A DNA stretch of 64,000 nt, taken from NCBI GenBank assembly GCA_963556255.1, contig OY744613.1, positions 46,347,546 through 46,411,545 on the forward strand. The letters run 5' to 3'. Shown piece after piece: positions 35,751-46,689 of this stretch. Under the pieces are notes generated by a model. The model was not told where the DNA came from. It did no database searches and saw only the letters and a program-made list of their open reading frames with translations. Numbering within the stretch: position 1 is the stretch's first letter; each line of letters starts with the position of its first letter. The position numbers and the translations under genes are program-made. Source of the DNA: Allolobophora icterica (taxonomy: Eukaryota > Annelida > Clitellata > Crassiclitellata > Lumbricidae).

Positions 35751-36275
35751 CACTTCTTCTTTTGCATTAAAAAAACCGCCCTATAACAGATTTGTTTCGA
35801 GTAGATTGCGTTTGCATTTCGATGTTCTATCGTAAGATGGCAGTAGAGTTCTTGATCCAACTCCATCTTTACTCCACATTTAAAGTGTTATCATTTCTTT
35901 AGTTAACGCCATTTTGATGTGATCGAGAAAGGCCATTAGTAACTACGTTTTCTTCATTACACTGGTGTAGGTGTGTTATATTTACTTGTCTCTCTATTTT
36001 ATTCCTCGCGAATAGTTTATTCAATTTATATTTGATAATGGCAAGTTGGCACAAGAATAACGCCATAATTATCAGTATTACGCTTAGTGATGAATGCAAC
36101 TGAGACTCGTTTTGGGAGCGCATATTTTCATAAACGGACTGGTTTGGAATTGAAAAAGAATTCATCTTACCTAATAAACATCAGATGAGAAGTTCATACT
36201 GTACTTTTGAAGCGCGCGACTTTGTACTAATTGTAGAAAAACATACAAGCGTCATTAATGTGACAAAATGTTTTC

Positions 36276-38099
36276 ATGTCTGAATCATCAACGCGTGGAT
36301 CCCGAAAAACAATACGGGAGAAAACCATGCAGATGCCATTGATACCACAACGCAACTGCACAGCTAAGTCATCTGAAAGACCATACAAGATCCACACTGG
36401 AGAAAAAACATACGAGTGCAAAATATGTCGCAAAGCATTTGCAACTAGCAGTCTTCGAGAACACCATAAAAGAACTCACACTGGAGAAAAACCATACATT
36501 TGTAATATATGTCACAGAGCATTTGCACAGCGAGGTGGCCTGGTATACCATATAAGAACACACACTGGAGAAAAACCATACGAGTGCAAAATATGTCGCA
36601 AAGCATTTGCAACTAGCAATCTTCGAGAAAGCCATACAAGAATTCACACTGGAGAAAAACCATACAGGTGCAGTTTATGTGAGAAAGCATTTGCATGGAA
36701 AAGTCACCTGATATACCACACTAGACTTACCCACTCCGGATTAAAACCATACAGGTGCAATTTATGTGAGAAAGCATTTCCAGAAAAATCTAGTCTTAGA
36801 AGTCATATAAGAACACACACTGGCGAAAAACCATACATTTGTAATATATGTCATAAAGCATTTGCAGAAAAAGGTCAGCTGAAACACCACACAAGAACCC
36901 ATTCTGGAGAAAAACCATACAAGTGCACTTTATGTGAGAAAGCATTTGCATTGAGCTATTGTCTGAAAAAGCACACCAAAATCCACACAGGGGAAAAACA
37001 ATACCGGTGCAATTTATGTGAGAAAGCATTTGCATGGAAAAGTCACCTGATATACCACACTAGAACCCACTCTGGATCAAAACCATACAGGTGCAATTTA
37101 TGTGAGAAAACATATGCAGATAAATCTAGTCTTAGAAATCATATAAGAACACACACTGGAGAAAAACCATACATTTGTAATATATGTCATAAAGCATTTG
37201 CAAAACAAGGTTACCTGAAAGACCACACAAGAACCCATTCCGGAGAAAAGCCATACAAGTGCACTTCATGTGAGAAAACATTTGCAGATAAATCTAGTCT
37301 TAGAAGCCATAAAAGAACACACACTGGAGAAAAACCATACAGTTGTGATATTTGTCACAAAACATTTGCACAACGAGGTCACCTGATAGACCACACAAAA
37401 ACCCATTCTGGAGAAAAACCATACAAGTGCACTTTATGTGAGAAAACATTTGCACTGAGCTATTCTCTAAAAAGGCACACCAACATTCACACAGGTGAAA
37501 AACCATACAGGTGCAATTTGTGTGAGAAAGCATTTGCACAGAAACGTTACCTGGTAGACCACACTAGAACCCACTCTGGAGTAAAACCGTACAGGTGTAA
37601 TTTATGTGAGAAAGCATTTCAACGGAGCTATTGTCTGAAAAAGCACACCAAAATCCACACAGGAGAAAAATCATACAGGTTCAATTTATGTGAAAAAGTG
37701 TTTAGGTATATTCATAGTCTCAAAAGCCATGTAAAAATCAACAGTGCTGATAAAGTGTACAAGAATAATTCTGGTCATACCAGTGTGTCAGGCATGGCTG
37801 AGAGATACCCCAATGATGATTCGGAGTTGCCAATAAGAAAAGAAACCATACAAAAAATTTCATCTCGGCATAACAAGAAAACCATTCAAAGTGAAAAAGA
37901 ACTTTACGCAGGTCAATCAACAATTAATCTTGCTAGAAATAATTCAGGTTTGAGACCTTATGGTTGTGGACTGTGTGATGACTTGTTTGAATTTGGAATA
38001 GAGTTTATGGAACATTGTGACTATCACTACTGTGAAAATCGCCAGAAAGACACTTTTCTGGAAGTCTTTGAAATGCGTTTCCTAAGCTACTTGCCTTGA
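36276..38099 (+). CDS. Polydactyl C2H2 zinc-finger protein with EFMEHC C-terminal finger
   Basis: 607 residues from ATG 36276. Fifteen canonical C-x2-C-x12-H-x3-H fingers (about residues 48-470) are joined by TGEKP/SGEKP linkers. A sixteenth is degenerate because its first Cys is Phe (YRFNLCEK). After a roughly 75-residue linker comes the family's C-terminal finger, YGCGLCDDLFEFGIEFMEHC (about residue 565). Fingers are arranged as a repeating four-finger module (CEKAFAWKSHLIYH; KSSLR.H; CNICHKAFA; CTLCEKAFALSY), so the array grew by multi-finger duplication. The first 37 residues look artefactual: in the other frame, 36262-36395 reads CDKMFSCLNHQR...FAQLSHLKDHTR-like relics. An upstream finger has therefore been frameshifted and the present start may be secondary. 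Presumed nuclear DNA-binding protein; target unknown. Confidence 0.87.
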   Translation: MSESSTRGSRKTIREKTMQMPLIPQRNCTAKSSERPYKIHTGEKTYECKICRKAFATSSLREHHKRTHTGEKPYICNICHRAFAQRGGLVYHIRTHTGEKPYECKICRKAFATSNLRESHTRIHTGEKPYRCSLCEKAFAWKSHLIYHTRLTHSGLKPYRCNLCEKAFPEKSSLRSHIRTHTGEKPYICNICHKAFAEKGQLKHHTRTHSGEKPYKCTLCEKAFALSYCLKKHTKIHTGEKQYRCNLCEKAFAWKSHLIYHTRTHSGSKPYRCNLCEKTYADKSSLRNHIRTHTGEKPYICNICHKAFAKQGYLKDHTRTHSGEKPYKCTSCEKTFADKSSLRSHKRTHTGEKPYSCDICHKTFAQRGHLIDHTKTHSGEKPYKCTLCEKTFALSYSLKRHTNIHTGEKPYRCNLCEKAFAQKRYLVDHTRTHSGVKPYRCNLCEKAFQRSYCLKKHTKIHTGEKSYRFNLCEKVFRYIHSLKSHVKINSADKVYKNNSGHTSVSGMAERYPNDDSELPIRKETIQKISSRHNKKTIQSEKELYAGQSTINLARNNSGLRPYGCGLCDDLFEFGIEFMEHCDYHYCENRQKDTFLEVFEMRFLSYLP

Positions 38100-38100
38100 A

Positions 38101-39538
38101 CAAGTAAAGCAATTAATCCAAAAGTTACTCGTTTCTGTGTGTTAGTCTTACGCCAGCTAAAGTTGATTACAACATGCAAAGATGTGTTGGGATGAGTTTG
38201 TTTTTCATTGGTCAAAAAAGCAGAAAATCAGTAAGTTCTCCTGGCTTCAATGCATGCACCATGTAAATAGAAATGTCATACTCTGAAAAAAAAAATGATT
38301 AGGGAAAGTTCATTCAATAAGAGAAAGAGAGCTCCTGGGTGCAAAGCTCAATCAGATTTAAATTCTTAAAACTGGTGATAAGGTTTATATCGGGCATAGC
38401 ATTGTAAACATTAGAAACAGGGACTACCTGAAGTCTCATGTTGGATAAAAGAGGAAAATATGGCAGAAGGTCAATCAGTGAATGAGGAGGTTCTGAGCTT
38501 TGATTCAGGAATATCGAACACTTGATATTAAAATAGAGAAAGTACTTTTGACCTAAAATTGTCACTTGGCGTGTTGCCATTCACTCTTCAAGACAGTTCG
38601 TGAAGGAACAATAATTGAAGGAAGGAAAACGGCAGGAAATGCAAGGTGTGTGCTGTTCAAGTCAAAGAGTTATAAAGAAAGCAGATGGCACTAAAATATG
38701 TCAAGGAATGGCACAGAAAAGAGACATTTGGGTCATTGGATTCCTGGGCTGGAAATTCCGTTCTTAGCATATAAGTTTAATCATAAGTTACTGCGCATAT
38801 TATTCTAAATGGTTCTTTATGAGATTCCTCGAGCTGACAGTAAAAGCTCAAGGTCTTCAGCAAAATATTGGACATGTTTCTCTCACCTGAAGATGACACC
38901 TGTGTTAAATGGCTGTACAGAATTGTTTATGTGATGCCCTAATTAACTGTGTGCCATAGTTTCAGTTACAGTGTTACTTTTGTTGACAAGACAAAGAACT
39001 AATGTTTTCTACTAAATACACTTAACATAACACTTGACTTGCACAGTGAAGGAAAGCTGATAAACCATGTAACTGCTAGAAATGCTGCATTAAAATGTCT
39101 GTATTAGGTGTCAATGTTAGTGGGACGTTTCCATTTAGTCTTGCCTTCTGATTTCTATATATATTTTCTTTGATCAGCTAACTTTACCTCCCTGGACTCT
39201 GACCTGAGCTGGCACCGGAACGGACAAAGCAGCCTTGATAATGCAGACTTGATTTGATATAGCGCCGTTGTTTTAAGCTGGTACCCTGGCGTGACTTTTG
39301 CATTGCTCTGAGAAATTTCGGAGATTTACTTTACATTATTATTATAGTTTAATCAGAATAAGGTCCGGTTTAAATCAATCGCCAGAGGTCAAGAGAGTTC
39401 GTGTTTGTAATCCAACTTCTGTTTACCCTATTTTGGTTTACCATTTACGCCATTTTGATGAACGAGACAAAGGAAAATCAGTTATTACAATTTATTTCTG
39501 TATCGTAATGGTATAACAACATTTCCTTAAATTATCAC
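38101..39538. other. 3' flank and intergenic region, no gene seen
   Basis: No domain-bearing frame. The 19-bp word TAATTAACTGTGTGCCAT (about 38940) also occurs at 32579, suggesting an old shared repeat. ACGCCATTTTGATG at about 39447 resembles 35905, upstream of the zinc-finger gene. Confidence 0.35.
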
Positions 39539-39546
39539 ACATTTAT

Positions 39547-39961
39547 GGTAATCTTGGCTTATAGCGTCTGAAATTATGTACATTGAAACGTTATAATACA
39601 ATAAATAATCATGGTTCATCTAACTTCTAGTTTCAGTTATATTTGATATCGATCATCCAGCTTCCAGTTTGAGTAATATTTTCATCAATATTCCAACTTC
39701 TAGTTTGAGTTTTACTATGAAATATTTTCATCGCTCATCCACACCAAATCCACGATTATGATATCGGCGCTTAAAGTATCTAATTTAATCACATTTCCAA
39801 CTTCTAGTTTGAGTTTTATTATATAATATGTTCATCGATCATTCAGCTCTAGTTTCAGTAACATTTTCATAAATCTTCCAACTTGTAGTTTGAGTTTACT
39901 AAGAAGTGTTTCATCGCTCATGCAATGTAAATTATTTCAGAGCTAAAGGCCAAGATTACCT
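39547..39961. mobile_element. GGTA-type foldback/MITE, subfamily with TTTAGCG arms
   Basis: The left end GGTAATCTTGGCTTATAGCG and the inverted right end GGTAATCTTGGCCTTTAGC are mirrored. The word ACATTTAT flanks it (39539-39546 and 39962-39969), with one extra T at the right junction. The interior is repeats of the core unit read in reverse (CATC.AGCTTCTAGTTT...ATTTTCATCG). Confidence 0.8.
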
Positions 39962-40081
39962 ACATTTATCATAATAAATATAAATTTCGTGTTTCACATT
40001 ATTACGTCGTGTGCGTATTTTCTTTATTTACGTACTCCATTCATGCGTAAGGATACCGAAAATGAACGGTTTCATATCTCT

Positions 40082-41061
40082 GCAGGGTGACCCGTCGCCG
40101 TGGACAAAGCGCCCCGACAAATGTGCCACAGAAAAGCCGACAATAGCGCCACATAATAACATTTGCTGTACGAGTTCATTTGATATAAGATAACTGAAAA
40201 GAATACGTAAGTGCATCGGAAAGTTACTTGTCGGAATTAAAGCTATAATTATAATAATGTTGTTTATAAATTTGTTTATCTGCTAAAAAAAGAAATTTAG
40301 TGGTATTTGGAAAGCCGGAATTTAGGCCTAATTAGAATTGTTTAAGGATTTAAAGAAGAACGGTTAGAATATAACAAACTAGAAGCGAGAGCTGCGATGA
40401 TAATATAGGCCTAACTAAAACTAGAAGCTAGCTCAACAATGAAAATGTAATTAAAACTGGAAGCTGGATCAACGATTAAAATATGACTAAAACTAGAAGA
40501 TGGATCAGCGATGATAATATAATAATAATAAATAATAATAAATATATTCTTTATTATTTCAAACCGACAGACGCAATAAGATTACATTGAAACATGAAAG
40601 TACAATCAATATCTTAATTAGGCTAAACACACGATTTGGTAGCCATGCAAGGCGCCGCCCTAAAGGGGGGTTACGAGAGTCGATCCGCGTACCTTGTGCT
40701 CTCCTGGCCATGAGTGTAACCACTACTCTAACCCCCTCCCTATGACTAATACTAAAAGCTGGATCAACGATTAAAATACAACTAAAACTAGAAGCCTCAA
40801 CGATTAAAATATAATTAAAACTAGAAGTTGGCTCAACGATTAAAATATAATTAAAAATAGAAGCTGGGTCAGTGATGATAATATAACTAAAACTAGAAGC
40901 TGGATCAACGATTAAAATATTACTGAAACTAGAGGCGGGATAAGCGATTTAGATATAAATAAAACTATGAGCTAAAATTACACGTTCGTGGCGCATTAGT
41001 CGGGGCGTATTTGTCGGGGCGCTTTTGTCGACGGCGCTTTTGACTGGTTGTCTCTCTGCAG
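40082..41061. mobile_element. Foldback-like element with GCGCCCCGACAAA arms
   Basis: The left arm has GTGGACAAAGCGCCCCGACA just after a CTGCAG (40080-40132). The right arm, reversed, has CTGCAG...GTCGACAAAAGCGCCCCGACA (40985-41061). Between 40380 and 40980 are about a dozen core units (ACTAGAAGCTGGATCAACGATTAAAATAT), all in one orientation. A SINE (40615-40740) interrupts them. Ends and duplication are not resolved. Confidence 0.6.
40615..40740 (-). mobile_element. tRNA-derived SINE head inside a core-repeat array
   Basis: On the minus strand: GGGTTAGAGTAGTGGTTACA (A-box region) and GGATCGACTC (B-box position), spaced as in a tRNA. Core repeats lie on both sides, so it inserted into the array. 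Confidence 0.6.
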
Positions 41062-41328
41062 TGGTCCCAACAACACAGATTGCAAGCCTACTGCATTATT
41101 TATCGTTTTAGGGTCCGTTTTTTATTTACGCTATATAACATAGGCCCTATTTCTAGTTTGAGTATGAAATATTTTCATCGCTCATACAACGTCTTAATAA
41201 GGAGATTTATATTCCAAGATTTTTGCCGAATTAGGCGAGTAGTGATTGTTAATTTCTGCAAGATTTCCGGCAATAAAAGTGATTAGACGTTATAAGAATG
41301 AAAAGTAAGAATGGGTGTAGGCCTATAG

Positions 41329-41560
41329 CAGGGTTGTAGTCGAGGGTATACGCGGGTATACAGCGTATAGGCCCTACTCACCTTTAGAGGCCGTATACTC
41401 ACCTCACAAAATATTTCTATTTATTTATTTCTATCAAAACACTGTAGCGTATACTCACAAAATACTGTAGCGTATACTCACCTGTAATTTGTTTCGGAAA
41501 ACTAACTGCTAGCGTATAGGCCTAGGCCTACTTACCTCTAATTTTACAACTACAGCCCTG
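41329..41560. mobile_element. hAT-like MITE with GCGTATACTCACC repeats
   Basis: The ends are CAGGGTTGTAGT and, inverted, CAGGGCTGTAGTTGTAAAA. The interior repeats GTATACTCAC(A/C) words. The flanking 8 bases (GCCTATAG and GTGTATGG) match only partly, so the duplication is eroded or misplaced. Confidence 0.6.
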
Positions 41561-41847
41561 GTGTATGGAAAATACGTAGGGTTGCCACCTTTCTAAACTA
41601 GGAAGTCGGGACGCAGTTTTAGAGCACCCAAATCGTAAAACACCTCACTAAGTGGGACCAGAGGCTCAAGTCGCGCAACCGAGTAATTTTTGTGGGAAAG
41701 ACTGGAAAATAACTATTTAAACAAGATATTTGAGATTAAGATTTATGATTTTGAACAATGTGATGATTTCAGAATGTGTTTAAATGCTATTTATGATATT
41801 TCACTTAGCCTGCATCATAAATTTATAGTGGTGTTGAACAAATATAG

Positions 41848-41950
41848 GGTAATGTTTGTCTTTAGCGTCCGAAATTATTTACATTGCATGAGCGATGAAA
41901 ACGTTTCATAGTTAAACTCAAACAAGAAGTTGGAAGATTGATGAAAGGTA
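41848..41950 (+). mobile_element. Truncated GGTA-type foldback element
   Basis: Starts GGTAATGTTTGTCTTTAGCG, identical to the end of the complete copy at 44891-45136. It is followed by TTTACATTGCATGAGCGATG and about one and a half core units. The right arm is missing. Confidence 0.7.
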
Positions 41951-42590
41951 AGATAAATATGACATACAGTTCATAATGCTCAATGCTGCTACACCAATGT
42001 ACACTTAAAGCCATTGTTCAACACAATTGCGGTTCTTGAAAACAAATTATTTACCAGAGAGCAGAGAACAGACTGTATTGAAACATGCGAAGCAAAACGA
42101 GGTCCACAAAATCAAATTTCTCATATTTTTATTTCATTAAGCTATTTACAAGAAATTGCTTCTTATTACCTATAGTTTCTACAAGTACAAATAAAGAATA
42201 TTCAGATAATAATACAATCTGATTAAAATATTATTTAATTTAAATTGTTAACATCGAGCACTTCTTATGCATACAAAATATGAATTTGACTCTTGATGTT
42301 TTTTTTATTACTTAGGGTCAAGGTGCCAAGTACAGAGTAAAAAGGTGAGTCCGTGACTGTGAAGCCATGAAGACAAATCACATGTTTCTGATAAAGAACA
42401 AACTGCCGCAACCTTAGAAACGGAACATTTAACGACTTTTGGTTTGTGTATATTATGCAGATATGAAACTCTGGTAAAATTTATTTCTATTCCACTCGGA
42501 CCATTTGAAATATGTCCTTCAAATATTTTTAGAAAAATTGTTATTTTGGGGGAATATTACAACCATATCATATTTGGGGATTTGAATAGA
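41951..42590. other. Intergenic, no gene seen
   Basis: AT-rich flank between a truncated foldback and a LINE remnant. No coding signal. Confidence 0.35.
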
Positions 42591-42594
42591 GCTG

Positions 42595-42765
42595 CTTGCA
42601 GCCGCAGCCATTCAGTAGGGCTCCCAGTGTGAAGGCCCCGAGAAACGAAAAATATTTTAAGAACCGAGAAAGATGTAGGAAGACATCCAGAAAGTATGGT
42701 TGCCAGTAGAGGGGAAGGAAGAGCATTCAACAGGAAAGGCCCTATGTTGTCAAAAGATCTAGTTT
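42595..42765 (-). mobile_element. LINE 3'-end remnant
   Basis: Matches the LINE copy at 48780-48910 in the same orientation. Shared are GGGCTCCCAG.GTG...GCCCCGAG and the later GAAGGAAGAGCATTCAACAGGAAAGG, which resembles GGGGCAGGTCATTCCAAAGG. It ends right at the 3' end of the minus-strand zinc-finger gene. Confidence 0.6.
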
Positions 42766-42768
42766 GAG

Positions 42769-43642
42769 CTAGACTGGCCCTGTCACACGGAACAAAGAGA
42801 ACATGTCGGTGATATAATGACGATAACAGTGTTCCATAAATTCCTTTTCGATTTCAAACATTTCGTCACAAATTCCGCAGCCATAAGGTCTCAAGAAGAA
42901 ACGACTCACATAGTGCTCATTAACTGTTGCATGACATTCAAAAAGCTGTTTTTCATCTGGAGTTCGATTAATATTCTCCCTAGGTGAATTGTTTTGATTA
43001 GCCTCTGCTGTTGATACAGTCAGCTTGCTGAATATCTCATTTGAAGTACTTCCACGACATCTCTCTTTCATTCTTGACTCCGTGTGTTCGCATTTCAGTC
43101 GCTTTTCTCCATGGTGGTTCCTTGAATGCACTTTCGGGTGACTCCTCCTAACACAAGCTTCATAAAAAAGTTTGTATTTGTAAGGTCTAACTGCAGAGTG
43201 CACCATTGTGTGACGTTGGAGTTTACTCTTACCTGCAAATTCTTTGTCACAACAGTTGCACCTGTATGACTTTTCTCTGGTGTGGGATCTTATATGGGTA
43301 TCCAGATTAGACCTCTGTGCAAATGCTTTGTTGCATAAGTTGCACTTGTATGGTTTTTCTCCAGTATGGGATCCTATATGGGATTTCAGAAAATACCTCT
43401 GTGGAAATGCTTTGTCACATAAGTTGCACTTGTATGGCCTTTCTCCAGTGTGGGTTCTCATATGTTTGTCCAGAGCAGATCTCCATAGAAAGGTCTTATC
43501 ACATACGATGCAGTTGTGTGATCGTTCTGCAGTATGGGTTTTGACATGATGATGAAGATTAGCCACCTTTGCAAATGCTTTGCTACAAATTTCACATCTG
43601 TACCGTGTCTCTTCATTCTCGATTCTTGCTTGCATCTTCGAT
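42769..43642 (-). CDS. C2H2 zinc-finger protein, terminal exon, with EFMEHC finger
   Basis: The frame starts MQARIENEETRYRC (ATG 43635). A splice acceptor GAATTGACCCTAG just upstream (exon start 43642) suggests a terminal coding exon, so the true N-terminus may lie further upstream. Five intact fingers (about residues 13-147) are followed by a degenerate sixth that has lost its second Cys (YKYKLFYEACVRRSH). Then comes a roughly 70-residue linker and the conserved C-terminal finger PYGCGICDEMFEIEKEFMEH (about residue 248). Fingers 3 and 4 are close duplicates. The last dozen residues run into the LINE-derived segment, so the stop codon may be borrowed from it. Presumed nuclear DNA-binding factor; target unknown. 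Confidence 0.8.
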
Positions 43643-43649
43643 CTAGGGT

Positions 43650-44150
43650 CAATTCAAAGGACATTAAATAATTATGTGTTGTTGTTTTACCATTTTCTAC
43701 ATCACAGTTGCATTCGTGTAAAGTTAGAAATCCTAGAGTGCAAGAGTTCAACCATCAGGCCTTACCAATGTTAAAAACGTAAACTTTTCAGATGTAGGTT
43801 TATTGTAAACTTTAATTTGTAAATTCATTGCTAAAATGTGTGACAAACAGACAAATCGGGGTGCCTATGTACTACCTGGGTGGGTGTCTGCATCGTGATA
43901 GTCGGTTAGGGTCAGGGTAAGCGTCGTGAGGGTCGGTTAGGGTTAGGGTCAGTGTAGCCTATGTATTTGTGCGACTGAAAAAGCTATACCTGCGAGTGGA
44001 AGCTGGATTTTAAAATTGAGGCACCCCGATTGTACATGATCGCCACAGAATATTAAAACAACATGTATTCGAAATTAGCAAAGCGAAAGGAAAATGGTAA
44101 ATGTGTATTTTAGCGTATTACATTATACACTTCCATTGAAACTTTATAAT
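43650..44150. other. Upstream flank of the zinc-finger exon, no further gene
   Basis: Contains a G-rich patch at 43905-43960 with GGTTAGGGTTAGGGTCA, two telomere-like hexamers that are probably coincidental. No coding frame recognised. Confidence 0.4.
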
Positions 44151-44156
44151 ACTTTG

Positions 44157-44395
44157 TGGGGCGTGATGGCTCAGTGGTAAGTTCGGCGTCTTGTGACCGG
44201 AGGGTTGCCGGTTCGAATCCCACTCTAGCCGCTGCGTACGGACCATGGGCAAGTCCTTCACTCGCAATTGCTCGTGGCGCTTCGGCATGAAAATTCTGGC
44301 ACAGTATCAAATGCTGTAGACGGGAGCGCCTCTGAGTAGTAATTGACTTCGAGAGGCGCTATAGAAATATCCGGAATAAATAAATTAAATAAGTA
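44157..44395 (+). mobile_element. Full-length tRNA-derived SINE with a LINE-like 3' stem
   Basis: A box TGGCTCAGTGGTAAG (about 44167) and a perfect B box GGTTCGAATCC (44210-44220) form an internal Pol III promoter. The body ends in GGGAGCGCCTCTGAGTAGT...CGAGAGGCGCTATAGAAAT and an A/T-rich tail (AATAAATAAATT). The 3' stem is shared with the LINEs of this window, so it probably uses their reverse transcriptase. Confidence 0.88.
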
Positions 44396-44404
44396 AATAC
44401 AAAA

Positions 44405-44660
44405 AATAATAATCGTTCATCCAACTCCTAGTTTCAGTTATATGTGCATCGATCTTCCAGCTTCAAGTTTGAGCTATAGTTTCATCGACCATCCAACTTC
44501 TAGTTTCAGTTTTAGTATGAAATGTTTTCATCGCTCATCCAGGGCAATAATTTTGGCACTAAAACGATATATTTTCATCGCAATTCCAACTTCTAGTTTG
44601 ACTGTTATTATGTTACATGCTCATCAATCATCCAACTTCTAGTTTGAGTTTTATATCATA
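44405..44660. repeat. Core-unit array (foldback family fragment)
   Basis: Five or six reverse-oriented core units (CATCCAACTTCTAGTTTGAG...TTTCATCG) directly after the SINE tail. No arms are recognisable on either side. Confidence 0.75.
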
Positions 44661-44890
44661 ATTGCTCGATAATATATGAATTTAAAACGCTAAACTACAC
44701 TTTAACCAGGAAAATTACGAATGAAAGACAATTAATGTAATCGGATAACTAGTTAAAAGCAGATGACTACAAAAAGTAGTCATAAAGCTGACAACGCAAA
44801 GCCTTCAACCTTTTGGATCTAGTCAAAACAGTGTCTAGACTAAAAAATCCCCCGCGTCACTACAACTATGAAGCATAAGTAACAAAATGA

Positions 44891-45136
44891 GGTAATGTTT
44901 GTCTTTAGCGTCCGAAATTATTTTCATTCAAACGTTCTAATACAATATACAATAATACAATAAATAATCATCGTTCATCCAACTTCTAGTTTCAGTTATA
45001 TTTTAATCGATTATCCAGCTTCTAGTTTCCTGAATATTTTCATCAATCTTCCAACTTCTTCTTTGAGTTTAACTGTGAAACGTTTTCATCGCTCATGCAA
45101 TGTAAATAATTTCGGACGCTAAAGACAAACATTACC
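44891..45136. mobile_element. GGTA-type foldback element, complete short copy (246 bp)
   Basis: Perfect 8-bp duplication CAAAATGA (44883-44890 and 45137-45144). The mirrored ends are GGTAATGTTTGTCTTTAGCG, continuing to TCCGAAATTATTT. Three reverse-oriented core units lie between. It is the cleanest short member and defines the family boundaries. Confidence 0.9.
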
Positions 45137-45144
45137 CAAAATGA

Positions 45145-45768
45145 AACATACACAACGCTAGTAATCAGAATACGGAGGGGCGAACATGTTCAAACTCAGA
45201 TTACTAATCTTGGCGAGACAGGAATATAACTCACGAAGTTCAACGGGGCTATTAGAGAGTTGTTTCGATTATTTCTTTTGTTAAGTTATCCAAAATGGCG
45301 CTGCATTGACTAGCTTCAGGATAGAAGGTGCTATGGATGACGTAAATTGCAATGTTGACATTTCTCTCCTCTAGCGATTGAATGCATAATTTACGTCAAC
45401 ATAAAGTCGCTAGTTTAGGGTTAAAAGTCGCTGGTCAAACAAATTACGAGAACTGCGGTAATTCGGAGAGTTGAGGAGTGAAAACCATCGACCTTTATTA
45501 ATATAAGTCGATGGTGAAAACAATGAAACCAAGATACGGTAAGTAGATACCACAAACAAATCATGATGTAATAAAGAAAATTCGCGTTGGATACTGTTTG
45601 ATTCCGGTAATGGTAGGCCCCCTATATCAAGAATTATGTTTAATAAATACAATATGCATTTGAGACATTGGAGAACATAATATGTAATCATCCAACGTAG
45701 GGATTCTCCGAGACAATCCAGAAATTTCGAGAGAAAAGTTCCTGACACGTCCTTTCCGAGACAATAAA
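45145..45768. other. Intergenic, no gene seen
   Basis: A 112-codon minus-strand frame (45410-45748) has no family resemblance and I do not call it. No transposon ends paired. Confidence 0.35.
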
Positions 45769-45776
45769 ACGTCCAT

Positions 45777-46430
45777 GGTAAACGTACGTTTTAGCGTAAT
45801 TAATTATTGGACGAAATGTCCACGTTCGCTTTAGCGTAATTAATTATTGGAAGCTGTATGAGCGATGAAAATACAAATCAAACTGGAAGCTGGATTAGCG
45901 ATGAACATATACGTCAAACTGGAAGCTGGATTAGCGATGAAAATGGAGATCAAACGAGAAGCTGGATGTGCAAAGAAGGTAATCCTCCACGTTACGTGCG
46001 TTCATTATATGTATGCCTACACTCTTATAGTGGATAGTTATCAGCAATTGTGATGACTGATGAAAATATAACTCAAACTAGAAGTTGGATGATTGATGAA
46101 AATAGTATTGAAACTAGAAGCTGGATAAATGATGAAAATATTACATAATAAGTCGGAAACTAGAAGTTCGAATTGCGATGAAACTATAATCGTTTAACGC
46201 CGATATCATTGCCGTGGATGAGCGATGAAAACATTTCTTAGTGTAAAACTTCAAATAGAAGCTGGATTTGCGATGAAAATGAGCTAAAAGTGGAAGCTGG
46301 ATGGATGAACGATTAAAACGTGTAATATTAAAGTAAACTAGAAGCTGGAAGGTAGATTAAATAATTATTTACGCTATTCATTTTTCCGAAATCCTGCCAA
46401 TAATTAATTACGCTAAAGCGTACGTTTACC
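45777..46430 (+). mobile_element. GGTA-type element, subfamily GGTAAACGTACG, copy A (654 bp)
   Basis: Perfect 8-bp duplication ACGTCCAT (45769-45776 and 46431-46438). The mirrored ends are GGTAAACGTACGTTTTAGCG and GGTAAACGTACGCTTTAGCG, continuing through TTAATTATTGG. The left arm carries the TTTAGCGTAATTAATTATTGG word twice. The interior is core units (CTAGAAGCTGGAT.AGCGATGAAAAT) plus a unique ATCCTCCACGTTA.GTGCGTT segment shared with copies B and C. Non-coding. Confidence 0.92.
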
Positions 46431-46438
46431 ACGTCCAT

Positions 46439-46689
46439 GAATTATTTTTTTTTAAATTGAATACGTAGAATTTGCTACTTTATTTTCCAATAATTATAAA
46501 CTAAGAAAAGAAATAGCAAAATCAACAAATATGCCGCGCCGGACACCGTGTTAGTAAATAAAATAACTACAAGTAAAAATAATGCTTCATTTTGTTCTAA
46601 GTCTTACAAATATTTTCAGCTGAGGCATTGCTTATGTATAGTGCTCTTCAAAATGAGCCAACGACGATTATTTATTATAATCATGTGTT
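46439..46689. other. Short intergenic flank
   Basis: AT-rich sequence between the foldback copy A and the duplicated zinc-finger 3' end. Nothing recognised. Confidence 0.35.

Noticed and set aside
43905..43960. Telomeric repeat (TTAGGG)n
   Set aside because: Only two consecutive hexamers are present in a loosely G-rich patch, which is too little for an interstitial telomeric array.
44157..44230. Possible functional tRNA gene
   Set aside because: The A and B boxes are good, but the sequence continues into a SINE body with a LINE-like 3' stem and A/T tail, and no acceptor stem pairs.
45410..45748. 112-codon minus-strand frame (MSGTFLSKFLDCLGESLRW…)
   Set aside because: No family resemblance, AT-rich context and no splice or start evidence. 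Likely a chance open frame.
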